From Pseudobutyrivibrio sp. (GTDB lineage Bacteria > Bacillota > Clostridia > Lachnospirales > Lachnospiraceae): a stretch of 32,608 bases of DNA. A program made the position numbers and the translations under genes. Shown piece by piece: positions 8,175-14,677 of this stretch. The first letter of the stretch is position 1; each line of letters starts with the position of its first letter. The notes under the pieces are model-generated. The model did no database searches and had not been told where the DNA came from. It saw nothing but the letters and a program-made list of their open reading frames with translations. Where the stretch lies: NCBI GenBank assembly GCA_017934625.1, contig JAGBJE010000138.1:1-32608 (forward strand). The letters run 5' to 3'.

Positions 8175-9515
8175 CTATTCCTCTATCTCGTTAATTATGC
8201 TTAAGAAAACGTCTACTATCATGGGGTCAAACTGGGTTCCAGCATTGTTTTTAAACTCTTCAATAATTTCTGATTTTGTAAACTTTTTCCTGTATAACTT
8301 TTCTCTATTCATATTGTCATAGGCATCAGCTACAGCAATTATCCTTGCAATAAGAGGAATCTCGTCCCCCTTTTTGCCTACAGGATAGCCAGTGCCATCA
8401 TATCTTTCATGATGGAACATTGCAGCTTCTGCTGCATGTGGTATTGAATTAATAGTTTCAAGAAGATATGCTCCCTTTACTGTATGCATTCTAACTATCT
8501 TCTTTTCTTCGTCCGTAAGCTGAGTAGCCTTACCTAAAATGCTTTCTGGAACAGAATAATTACCTATGTTGTGTAGCAGAGCGGAATAATAAATTGCATC
8601 ACAATCAGACTTGTCCATGCCCATGTGCTCAGCAATAAATCTAGAGTATTTTGCTACATTTTTTGAATGTTCTCTATGATAATAATCCTTTGCATCAGCA
8701 ACCACAGCGCACAGATTAAAGGTATCATCTAACATCTGCCTTTGAACAATAAGCTGTCCTTCAAATCCAAGTATTATCCATGCAATAAGTCCGCCAACCA
8801 GCATAATGAGAAGCCATGTTGGTAAAAGCACTAAATAAATCTTTCCTGTTAAATCTGCAAAGTAGGATTTGTGGATGTGATACTGCATGGTAAAATCTGA
8901 CAAATCCACATTCCCTGACAAGCTATACATAATGATGCCGATGTTGGTCTGACCTGAATACTCAGCAGTAGATTTCAGCGGAACCTCACTAGAACTACTA
9001 GAGGTATCTGGATAATAAACTATGTAATCACCATTTTTAAGAGGAATTAGCAAATCCTGTCCTGCAAGATAATAATCAAGAATAATATCCTCAGCGTTAT
9101 AATTTCGAAGGTCCAGAGTCTGAACTCGTTCCTTATCTGTAAACTGATGAATCTCCACTACACCATTCCAGGCATTATTAACATAACAATCCTCATGGAT
9201 ATTAATTCTAAGACTCCAATCAGTCATGACACATTTTGAATTGTTGGTAATGGTTGCCTCATATATTTTGGCATTAATCACTTTATCTGGAAAAGCATCA
9301 TTCTTCTCCCATGAATCAGTGATTAAACCTCTTGGGTGAATATCAGCTGTAACTTCCATTGTTACAGAATCAGCTGTAATTTCACGGTCCAGATTATTAA
9401 ATTTATTAACCTGAATCATGTGAAATATAAACCCTATAAAAATCCCCACTAAAATAGTTGCAAGGATTGCGAATATCCTTCTCACCAATCCTTGCATCTT
9501 CACTAATCTGTCCAT
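8175..9515 (-). CDS. Membrane-anchored HD-GYP-family protein with altered HD dyad and CBM2-like outer domain
   Basis: The 446-residue protein has a membrane helix at about 13-35, an extracytoplasmic domain at about 40-220, a second helix at about 225-250 and a cytoplasmic HD-GYP domain from about 270 to the end. HD-GYP enzymes hydrolyse cyclic-di-GMP. HHERYDGTGYP and VADAYD are intact, but the dyad normally read as LHDIGK is LHNIGN (His315, Asn316), so a metal-binding aspartate and the following lysine are lost; activity is doubtful and a binding or regulatory role is possible. The outer domain contains TNNSKCVMTDWSLRINI and AWNG (Trp100, Trp116), reminiscent of carbohydrate-binding module family 2, with Cys95 and Cys110 possibly disulfide-linked. 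It lies between the GGDEF-EAL and hybrid kinase genes, with gaps of 24 and 1 bp. HD-GYP membership is firm; the outer fold is inference. Confidence 0.85.
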   Translation of the reverse strand: MDRLVKMQGLVRRIFAILATILVGIFIGFIFHMIQVNKFNNLDREITADSVTMEVTADIHPRGLITDSWEKNDAFPDKVINAKIYEATITNNSKCVMTDWSLRINIHEDCYVNNAWNGVVEIHQFTDKERVQTLDLRNYNAEDIILDYYLAGQDLLIPLKNGDYIVYYPDTSSSSSEVPLKSTAEYSGQTNIGIIMYSLSGNVDLSDFTMQYHIHKSYFADLTGKIYLVLLPTWLLIMLVGGLIAWIILGFEGQLIVQRQMLDDTFNLCAVVADAKDYYHREHSKNVAKYSRFIAEHMGMDKSDCDAIYYSALLHNIGNYSVPESILGKATQLTDEEKKIVRMHTVKGAYLLETINSIPHAAEAAMFHHERYDGTGYPVGKKGDEIPLIARIIAVADAYDNMNREKLYRKKFTKSEIIEEFKNNAGTQFDPMIVDVFLSIINEIEE

Positions 9516-9539
9516 ATATACTTTCCCTATGGAATTAGC

Positions 9540-11276
9540 TTATATCTTAACTAATTCCCACTGCATTCCTTTGTCATACATTGTATCTAACATCTCATCT
9601 AATGGCATTGGCTTACCAAAATAATATCCCTGTGCTTTCTCACAGCCTGCATCCTTTAGGAACTGATAATGCTCTTTGGTCTCAACACCTTCACATAGAG
9701 ACGAAAGCCCCATTTCGGTAGATGTTTTTATTATATAATTCATTAAGGTTTTTGTCTTTGGATTTTTATCAATACTTCTTAAAAATACCATATCAAGCTT
9801 TAGAACATCAAACTCATAATCAGCTAATGTGGTAAGGGATGAATAGCCGCTTCCAAAATCATCTATCCATATTTCATGACCGGCTTCTCTAATCTTCTCA
9901 CAGGCGTCCTTAATAAGACCTGTGTTATCAGAAAAGGCACTCTCAGTAATCTCCACATCAATCATCTCTCGTGGAACATCATATATCTCACAATAATCCG
10001 AAAGCATCTTGTAAACATCACACACCTCAAAATCAAGGCGCGATACATTTACAGAAAATGGCACTAAGGCCTCTCCTTCATCACAAAGGCGTCTATAATC
10101 CTGGCACACCTTCTTTACAACATATTCATCCACAAAATGAATTAAATGAAAATGCTCCAAAGTCTCAATAAAATATCCTGGTGGCAGCATGCCATCCTCT
10201 GGGTCGACCCATCTTACCAGGGCCTCATAGCCGCATATTTCACCTGTCTTTACACGGATAATAGGCTGATAAAATACCTTAATATAATCGTTAGCAATAG
10301 CATCATCTATATGATCAACTACAAATTGCTGGCGACGCAAGCCGTCCCTAATAATATCATCATAGATACAATAATTAACATCATGTCTGTTCTTTATGCT
10401 ATTGCAGGCAAGTCTGGCATGATCGCAGGCCAAGCCTACCTCGGCACGCTGATCGTCCATATAATAAATGCCAGCCTTTACCTTAACCTTCTTATTAACA
10501 TCCTCTGAAAGAAGCATAGACTTATACACTTCCTCCACGCATTCCACAACCTCATCCTTTGGAAGAGTTGTAAACACTACAAAATGATCGTCGGAAAATC
10601 TGGCAACAGTTGCTCCCACAAACGCTTCCTTTATGGTGCGACCAAGGTCGCGAAGCAGCTCGTCACCCATTTTGAATCCATGCCGCTCGTTATATAGCTT
10701 AAAATTAGGAATGTCAAAGTGAACAAAGGAAACGTCCTGACGTCGAATATCAGGCTGTCCCAAAAGAATCTGTACCTTATTATAGAAAAATGCCATATTA
10801 AACAGGCCTGTAAGCTCATCTGTCTCTCTGTTTGAAGCAAGAGCCTCAGCCTCGGCATAGGAATTGCGACTGGTATTAAGATATTCATTCTGGTCTACAT
10901 CTACAATGAATACATAGTAGAAGCTTTTACCATTAGCCCCGTGAAGGAGATGCCCAAAATCCTCTACATATCTTATCTCACCCTGCTTTGTAACAATACG
11001 ATAACGGACATAGTCGTGGCGTTTTTCGGCATAGATAGTCTGAGCCTCAATTTGATTTTCTATCTTAAGCAAATCATCAGGATGAACCATACCCTTGAAG
11101 GTTCCACCTATAAATTCCAAGAATTCTTCATAGGTATCACATCCAAAAAGCTTCACTATATTTGTCTCAGCAAAGATGACCTTCTCATCACCTCCTGCCT
11201 CGTAGATGAAAAAGCCACCTGGCAAACCTGTAGGAATAACTCCACCCATCAAGGTTTCGTAATATTCTTCTCTCAT
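9540..11276 (-). CDS. PAS-GGDEF-EAL protein, probable cyclic-di-GMP phosphodiesterase
   Basis: The 578-residue soluble protein has a PAS fold (about 15-130), a GGDEF domain (about 150-310) and an EAL domain (about 320-565). The GGDEF signature is replaced by SDDHF (residues 228-232) and the usual magnesium aspartate region reads FDIPNF, so synthesis of cyclic-di-GMP is unlikely; degenerate GGDEF domains often bind GTP to tune the attached EAL. The EAL domain keeps YEALVRW (Glu351), FSVNVSR, VEITES, DDFGSGYSSL, LKLD and CEGVET, the metal and catalytic set, so hydrolysis of cyclic-di-GMP is expected. It is the first gene of an operon with the HD-GYP protein and hybrid kinase. Upstream are a terminator for the preceding small gene and two direct repeats that may be operators. 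The upstream SD is weak (GGGGG seven bases before the ATG). Confidence 0.92.
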   Translation of the reverse strand: MREEYYETLMGGVIPTGLPGGFFIYEAGGDEKVIFAETNIVKLFGCDTYEEFLEFIGGTFKGMVHPDDLLKIENQIEAQTIYAEKRHDYVRYRIVTKQGEIRYVEDFGHLLHGANGKSFYYVFIVDVDQNEYLNTSRNSYAEAEALASNRETDELTGLFNMAFFYNKVQILLGQPDIRRQDVSFVHFDIPNFKLYNERHGFKMGDELLRDLGRTIKEAFVGATVARFSDDHFVVFTTLPKDEVVECVEEVYKSMLLSEDVNKKVKVKAGIYYMDDQRAEVGLACDHARLACNSIKNRHDVNYCIYDDIIRDGLRRQQFVVDHIDDAIANDYIKVFYQPIIRVKTGEICGYEALVRWVDPEDGMLPPGYFIETLEHFHLIHFVDEYVVKKVCQDYRRLCDEGEALVPFSVNVSRLDFEVCDVYKMLSDYCEIYDVPREMIDVEITESAFSDNTGLIKDACEKIREAGHEIWIDDFGSGYSSLTTLADYEFDVLKLDMVFLRSIDKNPKTKTLMNYIIKTSTEMGLSSLCEGVETKEHYQFLKDAGCEKAQGYYFGKPMPLDEMLDTMYDKGMQWELVKI

Positions 11277-11380
11277 TTTAACCCCCGTTTAGTGCATATA
11301 GTTCTATTCTTATATACGCTCTTGTCCATTATTTTTGATTTTACTATACAAATGAGTCTAAAACAAGAAGTGTTCCGACA

Positions 11381-11416
11381 ATTTCACCAAATGTACAAGG
11401 TTATTTCACTAAATGT
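11381..11416. repeat. Two 14-bp direct repeats, 22-bp period, candidate operators
   Basis: ATTTCACCAAATGT (11381-11394) and ATTTCACTAAATGT (11403-11416) differ at one base and start 22 bp apart, about two helical turns. Each has an imperfect ATTT-N4-AAAT dyad. They lie 105-140 bp upstream of the GGDEF-EAL start and just after the terminator of the small gene, where an activator would bind. The binding protein is unknown. Confidence 0.5.
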
Positions 11417-11430
11417 CTAGAAATTATGAC

Positions 11431-11464
11431 AAAAAAATAGAGACAGGAACTTGATTCCTATCTC
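11431..11464 (-). terminator. Rho-independent terminator of the 49-codon gene
   Basis: On the minus strand a 10-bp stem GAGATAGGAA / TTCCTGTCTC (one T-G wobble) with a 5-base loop is followed by TA and a run of seven T. It lies 30 bp after the small gene's stop and insulates it from the downstream operon. Confidence 0.85.
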
Positions 11465-11494
11465 TTTCTCCCCTCACCCTTATATAACTAGCTA

Positions 11495-11644
11495 CTAACT
11501 AGCCTTTTTCTCTGTCATAACTCCAACGACTTTAAGAGTATTTCTTGCGATGAATACTGTCTTCACTCCCTTTTGCTGAAGGTCTTCAGCTCTCCTAAAA
11601 AGATCCTCTGGACCTGTACATGTGATAATTTCACCTATTGCCAT
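11495..11644 (-). CDS. Small protein of 49 residues, function unknown
   Basis: A short ORF starting MAIGEIITCTGPEDLF and ending VVGVMTEKKAS, read on the minus strand. It has a strong ribosome site (GGGGAGG, eight bases before the ATG), a near-consensus promoter, a structured leader and its own terminator, so I regard it as a real gene. The sequence suggests a beta strand, an amphipathic helix rich in Glu, Asp and Arg, then two strands (VKTVFIA and LKVVGVM), a small alpha/beta unit with one cysteine; there is no signal or membrane segment. The second half vaguely resembles half of a CBS domain, but that similarity is too weak to use. It sits between a divergent cyclase gene and the cyclic-di-GMP operon, which makes a regulatory role possible but unproven. 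Confidence 0.75.
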   Translation of the reverse strand: MAIGEIITCTGPEDLFRRAEDLQQKGVKTVFIARNTLKVVGVMTEKKAS

Positions 11645-11677
11645 TTCTCATGCCTCCCCGTGGTGTATTTTAATATT

Positions 11678-11722
11678 TTCGTTGTCAGCGCCATCTGCGC
11701 AACTTGTGAACAACACAACGAA
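11678..11722 (-). promoter_or_regulatory. Structured 5' leader of the 49-codon gene
   Basis: The predicted transcript begins at about 11722 with TTCGTTGT, which pairs perfectly with ACAACGAA (11685-11678). Inside are smaller pairings such as GCGC / GCGC and TTGT / ACAA. The structure ends about 34 bases before the start codon, leaving the SD free. No known riboswitch class is recognised. Confidence 0.45.
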
Positions 11723-11729
11723 CTCCTAT

Positions 11730-11758
11730 ATAATAGCCTCATTTGTGGGGTTTGTCCA
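11730..11758 (-). promoter_or_regulatory. Sigma-A promoter of the 49-codon gene
   Basis: On the minus strand TGGACA (11758-11753), a 17-bp spacer and TATTAT (11735-11730) are each one mismatch from consensus. The start would be near 11723, about 80 bases before the ATG. TGTGAACAA occurs at 11705-11713 and again near 11769 on the plus strand, flanking the promoter, and could be an operator pair. Confidence 0.7.
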
Positions 11759-11926
11759 TCTGTAAACTGTGAACAATTTATGAACTCTACTTAATCGTTT
11801 TCATAGAATTAGTTCTTACTATGAACCTTGATTTTCTACAGTTTTTTCATATTTATAATGTAAGATTTAATATAATCTATTTCTATGCAACCATAAACAT
11901 AATATTAAAAGGCGATTGATTAGCTC

Positions 11927-13343
11927 ATGCAACGAAAATCTATTAAGAAAATCTCAATAGCGATTCTCTTATTATTAGCTGCCCTTTTATTGTTGCAGTC
12001 TATTTTCTATGCCACCACATATATAGAAAAAATATCCAACCATCAAAAGGCAGAAGAAATATTATCAGTGGATTTAGCATATTCCTGGGATACTATGGAT
12101 GAGCAGCTAAACACAATTAATGATTTATTAAAAAACAAGCCTCTATTTGACAATGATGCAGGTAGGCTTTATGAACGAGCAGGACTGATATATCTTCAGG
12201 AGGGAGATTCCATTTCCTATTATAAGAACCTGGGGTACGCCCTCTACTATCTGGATGGCAGCAATGATGATTTTACCATTAATATCTATCTTGATTTAGC
12301 CAATTTCTATCTAAATAACTATGCCTTTTCAAATGCTCAGGCTATGCTTGATAATGCCTTTGCGATCAAGCCTATTGAAGAGATAGAAAACCTTCAAATA
12401 AAAAGCTATGCTTATAGAATGCAGGGCATAATGGAATTTATGAAATATAATTACAATGAAGCCGAAACTGCTATCATGAATTCACAAAGAGTGCTGGCAG
12501 ACTGCCCAGATGAGGTGTTTGCAGAAAGCTACATGGCAATGAATGATGTATGGCTTGCCCGAATATATGAAGAAACAGGACGACTGGCAAAATGTAAAGA
12601 AAAGCTGGATGAATGGGCTGATAGTGATATGTTTACCACAAATATATATCGCAGCCATTCAAAAGGAGCTTACCTTTGTTTTAAATCAGCTTTATTCCAC
12701 ACTATTTGACCAGCAAAACTACACCCTGGCCGGAGTTGTAAATGGCATAGTGTATACTTCTATAAACGAATTGCAAATTAGCAGCCTTGAACACAAGCAA
12801 TACGTAAAGCGCATCAGCCTTATATTTGTTGTCTGGTTTATTGGACTATTTATACTTGCAATCTTACTAGTGCAGATTTCTAATTCCAGATATGATAATC
12901 TGACTGAATTATTAAACAGAAATATGTTCAACTACACTTTAAGCAGAATGAAACGGTCAAATATCAAATATGGAATTATAATGATGGACATAGATGATTT
13001 TAAACAGGTAAACGACAACTATGGTCATCTAAATGGAGATATTGTTCTTAAACGCCTTGGCCAGATTATAAGCAAAGAAACCACTAATGAAATAAAGGCC
13101 TACAGATACGGCGGCGAAGAATTTATAGTACTTGTAGAAAAACCAGTATTACCTTACATTAAGGCTATTTCCCAACGAATTAGACGTCACATGGAAGAAC
13201 AGGAATGGGAATTTAACAAGGATTTGGTGCTTACCATCAGTATAGGCTGTGCCATTGGAAGTGGTGAAGATGATGTAGTAAAAAAAGCTGACGACAATCT
13301 ATACATCTCTAAAACCAACGGCAAAAACCAGGTAACAATGTAA
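11927..13343 (+). pseudogene. Membrane TPR-GGDEF diguanylate cyclase, broken by a one-base frameshift
   Basis: Two overlapping frames together encode one protein. The first (11927-12709) has a membrane helix (about 11-30) and an extracytoplasmic helical-repeat region resembling TPRs. The second supplies a membrane helix (SLIFVVWFIGLFILAILLV) and a GGDEF domain with MDIDDFKQVND and intact YGGEEF, so the cyclase half looks catalytically sound; no RxxD inhibitory site precedes the signature. Joining needs a +1 shift, most likely near the TCAAAAGGAGC at about 12656-12667, and would give about 471 residues. Causes could be a true inactivating insertion, a sequencing error at the A/G run, or programmed frameshifting; the first two are more likely. 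The SD (AAAAGG) is weak. It diverges from the 49-codon gene and complements the phosphodiesterase genes nearby. Confidence 0.8.
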
Positions 13344-13399
13344 AAACAAAGAATAATGAAAAAACAGCTGCTAGAAATGTTACGCTATCAATATATAAT

Positions 13400-13439
13400 G
13401 AGCCAGCTTGTTAGCTACTTGTTAGCTACTTGCTGGCTC
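13400..13439. terminator. Stem-loop between convergent genes, with a tandem 11-bp repeat in its loop
   Basis: GAGCCAGC (13400-13407) pairs with GCTGGCTC (13432-13439). The 24-base loop holds two exact copies of TTGTTAGCTAC (13408-13418, 13419-13429). It lies between the 3' ends of the cyclase gene and kdgK and may stop both transcripts, but neither side has a long T-tract. Confidence 0.5.
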
Positions 13440-13466
13440 TGATGTTATATAAACCTTCTATAATTT

Positions 13467-14564
13467 TTATCTCTTTACGCGGGCGCCGGCTCCACCCATG
13501 ATGGCTTCTACCTCGGCGCAGGTAGCCATTGTGGTATCACCAGGCGTTGTCATAGCAAGAGCACCATGAGCTGTTCCGTATTCTACAGCTTTTGCAGCAT
13601 CACCTGTAGTCATAAGACCATATACTAAGCCTGAAGCAAATGAATCTCCACCGCCTACTCTATCAAGAATTTCTAAGCCCTTATAATCCTTTGCCTTATG
13701 GATCTTTCCATCTGCCCAGCAAAGTGCTGACCAGTCATTTACTGTAGCAGTCTTAACAGTACGAAGTGTAGTAGCTACTACCTTAAAATTAGGATATACC
13801 TTAGCAGCATTATCAATCATCTTCTTATAGCCTTCGATGTTAAGCTCCTTAAGATTTGCATCATTTCCTTCAATCTCAAAGCCAAGACAAGCTGTAAAAT
13901 CCTCTTCATTTCCAATCATTACATCTACATACTTAGCAATCTCTTTATTAACCTCCTGCGCCTTAGCAAGGCCTCCAATTGCAGACCACATAGATGCACG
14001 ATAATTAAGGTCATATGAAACAATAGTGCCATACTTCTTTGCTGTCTTAATAGCCTCTACAACTGTCTTAGCTGACTCTTCAGAAAGTGCTGCATAAATA
14101 CCGCCTGTATGGAACCATCTTACACCCAGCTCACCAAAGATATAATCAAAATCAAAGTCCTTAGCTGTAGCCTGAGAAATAGCTGTGTTTGCTCTATCAG
14201 AGCAGCTAAGTGCTCCTCTTATACCAAAGCCTCTCTCTACGAAATTAAGACCATTTCTGCACTCCCTACCAATTCCATCTGTCTTCTTCCAATTAATGAG
14301 CTTTGTATCTACACCACCTTGCATAATAAAATCCTCTACAAGATGTCCAACCTCATTATCAGCGAAAGCAGTGATTACCGCTGTATCCATGCCAAAGCAT
14401 CTTCTAAGTCCGCGGATAACATTGTATTCTCCGCCCCCTTCCCATACCTTAAACTCTCTGGCTGTGCGAATTCGGCCCTCGCCTGGATCAAATCTAAGCA
14501 TTACCTCACCAAGAGATACTGCGTCATATTTACAATCTTCTTTTTTTCTAAGTTCTAAGTTCAT
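13467..14564 (-). CDS. kdgK: 2-keto-3-deoxygluconate kinase (PfkB family)
   Basis: This 365-residue sugar kinase phosphorylates 2-keto-3-deoxygluconate to KDPG with ATP, the step before the aldolase. It shows the PfkB N-terminal region (VSLGEVMLRF, then WEGGGEYNV binding sugar, about 42-50) and the C-terminal ATP/anion-hole signature RVGGGDSFASG with catalytic Asp307. The frame stays open for 50 more codons upstream through a GC-rich repeat, but the ATG at 14564 has GGGGAAGGAG just before it and begins the conserved protein, so the shorter start is chosen. It is the last gene of the glucuronate operon, which supplies its substrate, and is separated from uxaC by the 94-bp repeat. A fructokinase-like activity is the alternative, less likely in this context. 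Confidence 0.9.
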   Translation of the reverse strand: MNLELRKKEDCKYDAVSLGEVMLRFDPGEGRIRTAREFKVWEGGGEYNVIRGLRRCFGMDTAVITAFADNEVGHLVEDFIMQGGVDTKLINWKKTDGIGRECRNGLNFVERGFGIRGALSCSDRANTAISQATAKDFDFDYIFGELGVRWFHTGGIYAALSEESAKTVVEAIKTAKKYGTIVSYDLNYRASMWSAIGGLAKAQEVNKEIAKYVDVMIGNEEDFTACLGFEIEGNDANLKELNIEGYKKMIDNAAKVYPNFKVVATTLRTVKTATVNDWSALCWADGKIHKAKDYKGLEILDRVGGGDSFASGLVYGLMTTGDAAKAVEYGTAHGALAMTTPGDTTMATCAEVEAIMGGAGARVKR

Positions 14565-14578
14565 ATCAATCTCCTTCC

Positions 14579-14672
14579 CCTCATCAGTCAGCTGCGCTGA
14601 CAGCTTCCCCCCAGGGGGAAGCCTTTGCCTTCCCCTTGAGGGGAAGGGGGACCGCTTTAGCGGTGGATGAGG
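14579..14672. repeat. 94-bp four-hairpin intergenic repeat (REP/MITE-like)
   Basis: Terminal inverted repeats CCTCATC and GATGAGG enclose four adjacent hairpins: GTCAGC/GCTGAC (14587-14601), GCTTCCCCC/GGGGGAAGC (14603-14622), CCTTCCCCT/AGGGGAAGG (14628-14647) and ACCGCT/AGCGGT (14651-14664). It is far more GC-rich than its surroundings. It fills the gap between uxaC and kdgK and its left end abuts the kdgK ribosome site. I recall very similar elements from many gut Clostridia genomes, which would make this a dispersed repeat; that recollection is not checked here. Confidence 0.8.
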
Positions 14673-14677
14673 TGTTA

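Noticed and set aside
10146..10508. Plus-strand ORF of 120 codons inside the GGDEF-EAL gene
   Set aside because: It lies fully within a well-supported coding region on the other strand, without SD or recognisable domain.
11573..11794. Plus-strand ORF of 73 codons opposite the 49-codon gene
   Set aside because: It has no ribosome site and covers the minus-strand promoter and leader; the minus-strand gene has all expression signals.
12543..12709. Two separate overlapping genes for the TPR part and the GGDEF part
   Set aside because: The second frame has no SD-supported start and begins in the middle of a continuous helical-repeat sequence; a single frameshifted gene explains both halves.
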